Source of the DNA: Clostridium sardiniense
Lineage (GTDB): Bacteria; Bacillota; Clostridia; Clostridiales; Clostridiaceae
Length of the DNA: 64,000 nucleotides
Assembly (NCBI RefSeq): GCF_016907995.1
Contig: NZ_JAFBDA010000001.1
Coordinates: forward strand, 124,001-188,000
Reading direction: 5' to 3'
The notes beneath the pieces were generated by a model. The model was not told the origin of the DNA. It saw nothing but the letters and a program-made list of their open reading frames with translations, and did no database searches. The position numbers and the translations under genes are program-made. This document shows positions 1 through 6,954 of this stretch, one piece after another; position 1 is the first letter of the stretch, and every line of letters begins with the position of its first letter.

Positions 1-1
1 A

Positions 2-52
2 CCCAAAATGGAACGACACACCATAGAAGATAAAAATGATACTATAAAATAG
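2..52 (+). CDS. Possible 3' end of an unidentified gene entering from the left
   Basis: An open frame from base 2 reads PKMERHTIEDKNDTIK and stops with TAG at 50-52. The peptide is hydrophilic and ends about 40 bp before a symmetrical hairpin terminator. That is what a gene converging on the minus-strand sigma factor gene would look like. With only 16 codons I cannot identify it, and it may be chance. Confidence 0.35.
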   Translation, partial: PKMERHTIEDKNDTIK

Positions 53-91
53 TAAAGTATAAAAATAATAAAAAACTATTCTAAACATAAT

Positions 92-127
92 AAAAATGAG
101 GTAAGCTAGGAAGATTACCTCATTTTT
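92..127. terminator. Bidirectional hairpin terminator
   Basis: A 13-bp perfect stem (92-104 with 115-127, arm AAAAATGAGGTAA) has a 10-nt loop. The A-run on one arm and T-run on the other let it work on either strand. It sits between the gene fragment at the left edge and the sigma factor gene at 220-792. Confidence 0.75.
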
Positions 128-219
128 ATATTTTATAATGAATTTAAAATAGCTTAATGATGGGTAAAAATTTATATAATTTCATTTAAAAGATCTAAAT
201 AAACTTATGAAACCTGATA

Positions 220-792
220 TTATAAGTTAAATAAAATTACTTTAAGATTATCTGCAAGCTTTTTCTTTCTATACAGGCATTTTGCATAATCAATATTATA
301 CTTTTCAGAATATCTTTTAAGAGGGCATTTAACTCCACTATACATAAGAAAGTTAAATAAATGCTTGTACTCATCGCTTAAAAGATTTACTGCTTTCTTA
401 ATTTTATTATCTTCATACTGATTAAGTATTATATCTTCAGTAGTAACTTTTTCAACTAAAAATTCCATTATCTCAATCCCTTCATCTATTTTATTATTTA
501 AACTAGAAGCTTTTTTATTTATATTATTCTGTCTACAAAGATAAGCGAAATTATTTGTAATAGCCCATTTTACATAAGAACTAAAAGATGAACTTTTATT
601 AGGGTTAAATGTATCTATGGCTTTTAAAATAGAAAGAATTCCATGCTGCATAAGATCTTCTTTCTCATAACAATCTATAAAAGTATATTTCTTTATCTGA
701 TTCTTAATAAGTGGAGAGTATTTAATTATTAATTCTTCCTTTGCTTTAGAATTATTTTCTTTAGCTAAATTTATTAAAGTTAAGTCACACAT
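220..792 (-). CDS. Alternative sigma factor, sigma-70 family (UviA/TcdR-like)
   Basis: Predicted RNA polymerase sigma factor of 190 aa. Residues about 10-90 look like region 2: helix YEKEDLMQHGILSILKAID, then a YVKWAITN segment. A divergent region 4 helix-turn-helix follows at about 128-188. The size and two-domain layout match the small clostridial group-5 sigma factors (TcdR, BotR, TetR, UviA) that drive toxin or bacteriocin genes. I chose the ATG at 792 because AAGGGGG lies 7 nt upstream; a TTG 18 nt earlier overlaps this ribosome site. A perfect LexA-type palindrome lies about 80 bp upstream, as expected for a UviA-like, UV-inducible regulator. Its target genes are not visible and may lie left of the window. 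Sigma family is fairly sure; the UviA assignment is inference. Confidence 0.75.
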   Translation of the reverse strand: MCDLTLINLAKENNSKAKEELIIKYSPLIKNQIKKYTFIDCYEKEDLMQHGILSILKAIDTFNPNKSSSFSSYVKWAITNNFAYLCRQNNINKKASSLNNKIDEGIEIMEFLVEKVTTEDIILNQYEDNKIKKAVNLLSDEYKHLFNFLMYSGVKCPLKRYSEKYNIDYAKCLYRKKKLADNLKVILFNL

Positions 793-873
793 ATTATGTC
801 CCCCTTTCAAATTAAAACAAATATTATTTACCTTTTATATATGCATTTAAGTAAAAAAAGTAGAAAAATATAG

Positions 874-885
874 GAACATATGTTC
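874..885. promoter_or_regulatory. LexA (SOS) box upstream of the sigma factor gene
   Basis: The perfect 12-bp palindrome GAACATATGTTC is flanked to give GGAACATATGTTCG. It matches the Gram-positive LexA/DinR consensus CGAAC-N4-GTTCG at all core positions. It lies 82 bp upstream of the sigma factor ATG at 792 on the minus strand, within the probable promoter region. I found no second copy in the window. Confidence 0.8.
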
Positions 886-906
886 GATTAATTTTTAAAA
901 AATATG

Positions 907-935
907 CTTAGTAATCATAATATTAAATTACTAAG
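907..935 (-). terminator. Terminator of the first LCP gene
   Basis: A 9-bp stem (907-915 with 927-935, CTTAGTAAT/ATTACTAAG) is followed on the minus strand by a T-rich run. It begins 13 bp after the stop codon of the LCP gene at 948-1922. Confidence 0.75.
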
Positions 936-947
936 CTAATATTTTTG

Positions 948-1922
948 TTATTTTTTAGCTGTATTTCCATATATGAAATTATGAAGTTCATTTGTTTCAG
1001 CCTTTTTATCAAAAGTCATATAATATACACTATTCATATTAGTTCCCTTTGAATGAGTATCACAAGGTAATCTATACTGCTTCATATCAGATACTCCCAT
1101 TGATATAATATCTGTACCAATTGTCATAAACTCACTTGAGCTTAAATTTGTTTGAGCAAGAGGTAGTGTTTCATTTAATAAAGAAGGATAGCTTGTAACA
1201 GGCAGTTTCTTAACTTTATTAAATATAGCTTCTATTACATTTCTATGTCTTTGAGTTCTCATTTGATCTCCACCATCATATCTGATTCTAGAGTAAGCTA
1301 GAGCTTGATTTCCATTTAAGTGATGTACTCCAGAGGTAGTTATATTAGTAGAGCTTGAATTATTAACTTTATTTATGTCTGATATATAATTATTTATATA
1401 CTTTAAATCACCTTCAGTAATATTTAGATCAATTCCTCCGATTTCATCTATTATCTTTGGAAGAGAAGTAAAGTCAACTGTTATAAAATGTTCAATATCT
1501 AAGTCAAAATTTTGATTTAATGTATTTACTGCAAGTTCAGGACCACCAAAGGCATAAGCATGAGTTATTTTATCTTGTCCATGACCTTTTATATTTACGT
1601 AAGAATCTCTCATTACTGATGAAAGTTTTAATTCATTATTTTTATCATCAATTGTAAGTATCATTATTGAATCAGAACGTCCATTTTTACCTTCAGGGGA
1701 ATCTACTCCAAATAATGCAATATTTTTTACTTTGTTATCTTTATCTAATTTTTGAGTGACTTCATTATTTATTGATAAGTTGTCCTTATTTATATCTACC
1801 TTAGTAGTTTTATTTAAAAGACTTTTTATGTACATAAAACTTCCACCAAAGAAAAGAATTATTAAAAGGCATACTACTAAAAGAACTTTTTTCCACGAGG
1901 ATATATTTTTAAATTTTCCCAT
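948..1922 (-). CDS. LytR-CpsA-Psr (LCP) family wall-polymer ligase, copy 1
   Basis: LCP proteins are membrane-anchored enzymes that move teichoic-acid or polysaccharide chains from an undecaprenyl-pyrophosphate carrier onto peptidoglycan outside the cell. The 324-aa product has a short cytoplasmic tail, one membrane helix at about 12-33, then the LCP fold. Visible LCP motifs are ALFGVD (69-74), GRSDSIMI (81-88), SVMRDSYV (102-109) and RIRYDGGD near residue 220, holding the conserved Asp and Arg residues that bind the pyrophosphate and metal. The start at 1922 has AAGGAG 6 nt upstream; a TTG 30 nt earlier would overlap that site. It is a tandem paralogue of the next gene but is separated from it by that gene's own terminator. 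Confidence 0.9.
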   Translation of the reverse strand: MGKFKNISSWKKVLLVVCLLIILFFGGSFMYIKSLLNKTTKVDINKDNLSINNEVTQKLDKDNKVKNIALFGVDSPEGKNGRSDSIMILTIDDKNNELKLSSVMRDSYVNIKGHGQDKITHAYAFGGPELAVNTLNQNFDLDIEHFITVDFTSLPKIIDEIGGIDLNITEGDLKYINNYISDINKVNNSSSTNITTSGVHHLNGNQALAYSRIRYDGGDQMRTQRHRNVIEAIFNKVKKLPVTSYPSLLNETLPLAQTNLSSSEFMTIGTDIISMGVSDMKQYRLPCDTHSKGTNMNSVYYMTFDKKAETNELHNFIYGNTAKK

Positions 1923-2038
1923 ATCAATCTCCTTAAATTTACAAATTCCCAATATAAAGACAGTATATCATTTTGTTAATTTTATGTAAATAAGAAATAT
2001 AAATTAAGAAATATCAGAATATAAAGTGATTAAAAAAA

Positions 2039-2068
2039 AGAGATAGATTAAATTAATAATCTATCTCT
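2039..2068 (-). terminator. Terminator of the second LCP gene
   Basis: A 12-bp perfect stem (2039-2050 with 2057-2068) is followed on the minus strand by a run of eight T. It lies 14 bp past the stop of the gene at 2082-3053. Confidence 0.85.
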
Positions 2069-2081
2069 AGAAAGTTTATTT

Positions 2082-3053
2082 TTATTGTTCATATATAAAT
2101 TTATGAAGTTCATTAGCTTCAGCTTTTAAATCATATGTCATATAATAAACACCCTTTATCATTTTACCATCTTCATGTTTATCACAAGGTACTCTTAAAT
2201 CTTGGAAACTTGTAGCACCAGTATCAAGTATATCTTTACCTAAGCTTATGAATTCACTTGAACTTATATTTGTAGTTACAAGTGGTAGTAATTCATTTAA
2301 GATAGCAGGATATTTAGTTGGAGATGTATCTTTCATTTTATTAAGAATTGCTTCAAGGACTGTTCTTTGTCTTTCAGTTCTTCTTTGATCTCCGCCGTCA
2401 TATCTAATTCTACAATAAGCTAACGCTTGAGTACCATTTAAATGATGCATTCCAACGCTTTCGATTTTATCAACGTTAGTTTTATTTATTTGATTTAAGT
2501 TTACTATATAATTATTGATATATTTTAAATCGCCCTTAGTTATATTAATATCAACTCCACCTAACTGATCAATAACTTTTGGTAATGATGAGAAGTTAAC
2601 AGTAATAAATTTATCAATAGCTAAATCAAAGTTAGTATTAATTGTATTAAGTGCAAGTTCAGGTCCACCATATGCATAAGCGTGTGTAAGCTTTGTCATA
2701 CCATGACCCTTTACATCAACATATGAATCTCTCATAATAGAACTAAGCTTTAACTTGTTATGTTTTTTATCAATTGTAAGTATAAGGTCAGCATCAGATC
2801 TTCCTGCCTGACCGTTTGGAGCATCAACTCCAAATAATGCTATATTAATTATAGCGTCTTTCTTGTCTGTAGATTGAGTATTTTCATTGATACCTAATGA
2901 GTCTTTGTTTAATTCAACCTTATTTGTTTTACTAAGAGTTGCATAAACATATCCCATTCCTGAAGCTATAATAACTATTGCAGCAACTATAACACCTATA
3001 AGTACCTTTTTCCACGTAGCCATTTTCTTTTTTGTAGTTTTATTTTCCCCCAT
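2082..3053 (-). CDS. LytR-CpsA-Psr (LCP) family wall-polymer ligase, copy 2
   Basis: A 323-aa paralogue of the neighbouring LCP protein, with the same expected role in attaching secondary wall polymers to peptidoglycan. A lysine-rich cytoplasmic tail (1-15) precedes one membrane helix (about 16-38) and the extracellular LCP domain. Motifs ALFGVD, GRSDADLI, SIMRDSYV and RIRYDGGDQ are all present, so the active site looks intact. AAGGAG lies 9 nt before the ATG. The gene starts 25 bp after the HAD phosphatase gene, suggesting one transcript ending at the hairpin at 2039-2068. The two LCP copies may handle different polymers; the sequence does not say which. Confidence 0.9.
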   Translation of the reverse strand: MGENKTTKKKMATWKKVLIGVIVAAIVIIASGMGYVYATLSKTNKVELNKDSLGINENTQSTDKKDAIINIALFGVDAPNGQAGRSDADLILTIDKKHNKLKLSSIMRDSYVDVKGHGMTKLTHAYAYGGPELALNTINTNFDLAIDKFITVNFSSLPKVIDQLGGVDINITKGDLKYINNYIVNLNQINKTNVDKIESVGMHHLNGTQALAYCRIRYDGGDQRRTERQRTVLEAILNKMKDTSPTKYPAILNELLPLVTTNISSSEFISLGKDILDTGATSFQDLRVPCDKHEDGKMIKGVYYMTYDLKAEANELHKFIYEQ

Positions 3054-3077
3054 TTATTTGACTCCTTTCAAATTATA

Positions 3078-3908
3078 TTAGAGAGCAAATTTTCTAATTG
3101 CTTTAGCGACACCAGAATTTACATTAGTATCAGTAATATAGTCTGCTTCTTCCTTAAGAATATCAAGACCATTACCCATACAGACTCCAGTTCCAGCGAA
3201 TCTTATCATAGAAAGATCATTTTCGCTATCTCCAATGCACATAATTTCATCTTTAGTTATTCCAAGAAATTTTGCTAATTGTTTAACAGCATTTCCTTTT
3301 GAAGTGCCTTTTTTCATTACCTCAAAATTATGTAATCCAGAACTTACAACCTCATATTTATTAAGATCTATAAATTCATTTTTTGCTTCTAAAAGTTCAG
3401 TATCATCTTCAGAATCTCTATTAATTGATATAGATTTAAGTACATCACCTTCAAGTTCTTTTAATATTTCTGTAAGGTCATGAGCTACTTTGAATTTAAT
3501 TTTATCTTCATTTTTAAGTAGCTTATTTGTAACTGCGTAAGCATGATCTTCTTTAAATTCAGTAGAAGATATAGCAGTATTATGAGTATTAAAATAAGTC
3601 TCAAAGCTATACTTTTTGGAAATATCATATATTTCTAAACACTCATCTAAAGATAGAGCATTTTCATATATAACCTTAGATGAATCTTTTTCTCTTATAT
3701 AAGCACCATTTGATGAGATTATAGGAGCGTTAATTCCAAGTAAATCTGAGTAGTGTTTTGCAGATGTGAAAAGTCTGCCAGTTGTAATTGCTATAACAAT
3801 TCCTTTATCTATAGCTTCTATTAATGCCTGTTTATTTTCATCAGATACGTTATGGTCATTATCAAGAAGTGTACCATCCATATCTATACAAATTAGTTTT
3901 ATAGCCAT
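3078..3908 (-). CDS. Cof-type HAD-superfamily sugar-phosphate phosphatase
   Basis: Haloacid-dehalogenase hydrolase of the Cof/YidA group (IIB cap), 276 aa, cytoplasmic; these enzymes usually dephosphorylate sugar phosphates or similar small molecules. Motif I is at the N-terminus (CIDMDGTLLD, with the nucleophile and acid/base Asp). Motif II is the ITTGR segment, a conserved Lys follows in the KGTSKG stretch, and motif IV is GDSENDLSMI near the C-terminus. The start at 3908 is set by AAAGGAGG 8 nt upstream. An upstream start with seven more codons would include that site and is unlikely. It is the first gene of an apparent operon with the downstream LCP gene. The substrate cannot be read from the sequence. 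Confidence 0.88.
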   Translation of the reverse strand: MAIKLICIDMDGTLLDNDHNVSDENKQALIEAIDKGIVIAITTGRLFTSAKHYSDLLGINAPIISSNGAYIREKDSSKVIYENALSLDECLEIYDISKKYSFETYFNTHNTAISSTEFKEDHAYAVTNKLLKNEDKIKFKVAHDLTEILKELEGDVLKSISINRDSEDDTELLEAKNEFIDLNKYEVVSSGLHNFEVMKKGTSKGNAVKQLAKFLGITKDEIMCIGDSENDLSMIRFAGTGVCMGNGLDILKEEADYITDTNVNSGVAKAIRKFAL

Positions 3909-4089
3909 GTCTAAACCTCCTTTATACATAGATTATTATACTCTAATGTATTCATCAAAATTTTATCATCAATAAAAAGTAATGTAAAGTTAAGTATTTA
4001 TTACATTTACAATGCTAAATATGTAAATTAAAGTATGAAGTGCTTAATCTAAGTGATATAGACTAATTTAATTAATAATCAGAATGGAA

Positions 4090-4119
4090 AGAAGCAGGAT
4101 ATTTAATAATCCTGCTTCT
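4090..4119 (-). terminator. Hairpin downstream of brnQ
   Basis: A perfect 11-bp stem (4090-4100 with 4109-4119, AGAAGCAGGAT/ATCCTGCTTCT) begins 27 bp after the brnQ stop. The following minus-strand bases are only moderately T-rich, so it may act mainly as a stability hairpin. Confidence 0.6.
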
Positions 4120-4145
4120 AAGGTGTTTGGGGTTCTACCAATAAT

Positions 4146-5441
4146 TTATTTAACTAATTCTTCTTTAAAAGAAGTATTAGTGACACTATCTTCATTTTTA
4201 TTTCTAAATAATACATATCCAACTAAAATTGCAATAACAGTTGGAATTAACCAAGCAAAGCCTTGGTTTCCAAGTGGAATAAAGCTTAAGTTTATTCCAG
4301 GAACTTGGCTAAGTAATCCAAATACTAATGAAGTGTAAACTCCAAGTCTTACAGCATTAACATTAGTTAAGAATCTGTCTAAAAGAGTTGTTGCTATAAG
4401 TGTTATTGCAACAGGATATAATATATTTAATATTGGTCCTGATATTTTAACTATATTATCAACACCAAGACATCCAATTACTATACTTATAATTGATATA
4501 ACTACTGCATTAACCTTATAAGGAAGCTTTCCTTTTGAGATTTCTGCAAAGAATGAAGAACCTGCTGTTATTAAACCTATTGAAGTAGTAAGACAAGCTA
4601 GTCCCATTGCTATACCAATAATTATAGTTCCAACATTACCTAAGATACCTTTTGATATTATTAAAAGTAATCCTGTCTTTGTAACATCAGCTGGAGCAAG
4701 TGATGCAGTTTGTGCACCTATAATTGTTAATCCACCATATACGAAAGCTAGTCCAACAGCTGCTACAATACCAGCTTTTATTGTCATTGGAACTAAATCT
4801 TTATTCTTATAACCTTTAGCTAAAATACTAGAAGATACTATTGCTGCAAAAAGTAATGCTGCAAGGGCATCCATGGTTTGATAACCTTCAAGGAATGCAG
4901 TTGATAGTACTGAAGTTGCACCTGTTGCTTCTATATCACCAATTGGGAATATGAATCCTTTAATTATTATTATAGCTAGTATAATAAGTAGTGAAGGTGT
5001 TAAGAATTTACCTATTGTATCTATAATACTTGATTGTCTAAATACGAAGAATAGGTTAATTCCAAAGTATATAAACATCCAAACTAGTGGTGGAATACCA
5101 GGAAGTATTGGATTAATAGTTAATTCGTAAGTAGTTGCTGCAGTTCTTGGAATTCCAAGCATTGGACCAATTGCGATAAATAAAAGTGATGCAAATATAA
5201 TTGCAAACTTTGGGCTTATTTTTGAAGCCATAGTTTCAAATGTTCCATCCCCTTTAGTACATGCAATTATTGCAAGGAGTGGAAGACCAACACCTGTTAC
5301 TGTAAATCCTATTACTGCAAATATGTATTGCGTTCCTACTGCATGTCCAAGATAAGGCGGGAATATTAAGTTACCAGCACCAAAGAACATTGCAAATAGC
5401 GCAAATCCTATAACTAAACAATCTTTTGTTCTCTTATTCAT
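4146..5441 (-). CDS. brnQ: Branched-chain amino acid uptake transporter BrnQ
   Basis: Sodium- or proton-coupled importer of leucine, isoleucine and valine (LIVCS family), 431 aa with about 12 membrane helices. The N-terminus has the family signature FGAGNLIFPP within the first helix, and the full-length protein ends in a short charged tail. A modest ribosome site (AAAGGGT) precedes the ATG. The gene is transcribed alone and divergently from galU across a 372-bp spacer. I looked for a T-box leader, common upstream of such genes in Firmicutes, and did not find one. Confidence 0.92.
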   Translation of the reverse strand: MNKRTKDCLVIGFALFAMFFGAGNLIFPPYLGHAVGTQYIFAVIGFTVTGVGLPLLAIIACTKGDGTFETMASKISPKFAIIFASLLFIAIGPMLGIPRTAATTYELTINPILPGIPPLVWMFIYFGINLFFVFRQSSIIDTIGKFLTPSLLIILAIIIIKGFIFPIGDIEATGATSVLSTAFLEGYQTMDALAALLFAAIVSSSILAKGYKNKDLVPMTIKAGIVAAVGLAFVYGGLTIIGAQTASLAPADVTKTGLLLIISKGILGNVGTIIIGIAMGLACLTTSIGLITAGSSFFAEISKGKLPYKVNAVVISIISIVIGCLGVDNIVKISGPILNILYPVAITLIATTLLDRFLTNVNAVRLGVYTSLVFGLLSQVPGINLSFIPLGNQGFAWLIPTVIAILVGYVLFRNKNEDSVTNTSFKEELVK

Positions 5442-5813
5442 AATTTCAAACCCTTTCTTAAATAAAGTAAAATATTGCGTTTTATAATATAACTCTTGCG
5501 TTAAGTGTTACTAAATATCTTTTGTTTTAATCCCTATAAATTTTAATATATCAACTATAATAGCACTAATATTTATAAATATCAACAAAAAAACACATAA
5601 TATTATAGAAAACTACAAGACTTATATGGAATTTAATTAACAAATTGATAAAAAAAGGCGCTTAATATTGAATAATCGTTATATGGCAATTAAAGTATCC
5701 CTTATGATATAATGTTTACATGTCTATATTTTAGTGAAAATTAGCTTTATGATTATTAATTTCATAATGGCAATTAGTAACAATTAATAACAATTAAGTT
5801 GAGGGTGATAGTA
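5442..5813. other. Divergent brnQ/galU spacer
   Basis: A 372-bp AT-rich region without a plausible gene. It holds a galU promoter (next entry) and a direct repeat ATGGCAATTA at 5683-5692 and 5767-5776, plus AACAATTA repeated twice just before the galU ribosome site. These repeats could be regulator sites, but I cannot name one. Confidence 0.5.
5705..5713 (+). promoter_or_regulatory. Extended -10 promoter of galU
   Basis: TGATATAAT (TGn plus a perfect TATAAT at 5708-5713) lies about 100 bp upstream of galU. The -35 region is poor, which fits an extended -10 promoter. Confidence 0.6.
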
Positions 5814-6692
5814 ATGAAAGTAAAAAAGGCGATAATACCTGCAGCAGGCCTTGGAACAAGGTTTTTACCTGCAACAAAGGCACAGCCAAAAGAGATGCTT
5901 CCAATAGTGGATAAACCAACAATACAATATATTATAGAGGAAGCTATAGCATCTGGAATTGAAGAAATATTAATAATTACAGGAAGAAATAAAAAGTGCA
6001 TAGAGGATCATTTTGATAAATCAGTAGAACTTGAAATGGAACTTGAAAAATCAGGTAAGAATGAATTATTAGAGCTTGTAAGAGATATTTCAGATATGGT
6101 TGATATCCATTACATAAGACAAAAGGAACCAAGAGGGTTAGGTCACGCTATCCATTGTGCAAAGACTTTCGTTGGAAATGAACCTTTTGCAGTTTTACTT
6201 GGTGATGATGTAGTTGATAGTGAAACACCATGTTTAAAGCAACTTATGGATTGCTTTAATGAATATAAAACTTCAATACTTGGAGTTCAAACTGTTCCAG
6301 AAGAAGATGTATCAAAGTATGGTATAGTTGATGGAATTCATATAGAAGATAGGGTATACAAGGTTAAGGACTTAGTTGAAAAGCCAAAGAGAGAAGAAGC
6401 ACCAACTAATGTTGCTATCCTTGGAAGATATATAATAACTCCACAAATATTTGAAATATTAGAAAATACAGCACCAGGTAAGGGAAATGAAATTCAACTT
6501 ACAGATGCTCTAAAGACTTTAATATCTCAAGAAGCTATGTATGCATATGACTTTGAAGGAAGAAGATATGATGTTGGAGATAAGTTTGGATTCTTACAAG
6601 CTACAATAGAATTTGGACTTAAAAAGGATGAATTAAGACCACAATTATTAGAGTACTTAGAAAATAAAGATTGGGAAAAAACTCTTAAGTAG
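5814..6692 (+). CDS. galU: UTP-glucose-1-phosphate uridylyltransferase
   Basis: Makes UDP-glucose from UTP and glucose-1-phosphate in the cytoplasm, supplying glycolipid, teichoic-acid and capsule synthesis. The 292-aa protein begins with the nucleotidyltransferase signature GLGTRFLPATKAQPKEMLP at about residues 12-30. A VEKPKREEAP segment near 185 carries the conserved substrate-binding Lys, and length is normal. The start at 5814 follows GAGGGTG by 7 nt; a TTG five codons earlier overlaps that site. It is followed by a very strong terminator, so it appears monocistronic. The LCP genes nearby use polymers that may need UDP-sugars, but they are not in one operon. Confidence 0.95.
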   Translation: MKVKKAIIPAAGLGTRFLPATKAQPKEMLPIVDKPTIQYIIEEAIASGIEEILIITGRNKKCIEDHFDKSVELEMELEKSGKNELLELVRDISDMVDIHYIRQKEPRGLGHAIHCAKTFVGNEPFAVLLGDDVVDSETPCLKQLMDCFNEYKTSILGVQTVPEEDVSKYGIVDGIHIEDRVYKVKDLVEKPKREEAPTNVAILGRYIITPQIFEILENTAPGKGNEIQLTDALKTLISQEAMYAYDFEGRRYDVGDKFGFLQATIEFGLKKDELRPQLLEYLENKDWEKTLK

Positions 6693-6750
6693 AATTATTA
6701 GATTAATAGTTATTCATAAAGCTAGTCTTAAATTAAATAAAATATGATAG

Positions 6751-6789
6751 ATATTGGAGATAGGTTTTTAGAAAACCTATCTCCGATAT
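6751..6789 (+). terminator. Terminator of galU
   Basis: An 18-bp stem (6751-6768 with 6772-6789, one G-T pair) has a tight 3-nt loop followed by seven T. Confidence 0.92.
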
Positions 6790-6954
6790 TTTTTTATTTA
6801 TAATAATTTATATACATATTATTAATACAATATCCAAAGATATTGTATATAATAAATTAATAGTAAAAATTTAATTATAATTATAATTAAATTAAAATTA
6901 TAATTAAAACTATATATCGAATAAAATTAAGGGGAAATGATAGGAGAGAAGCAA

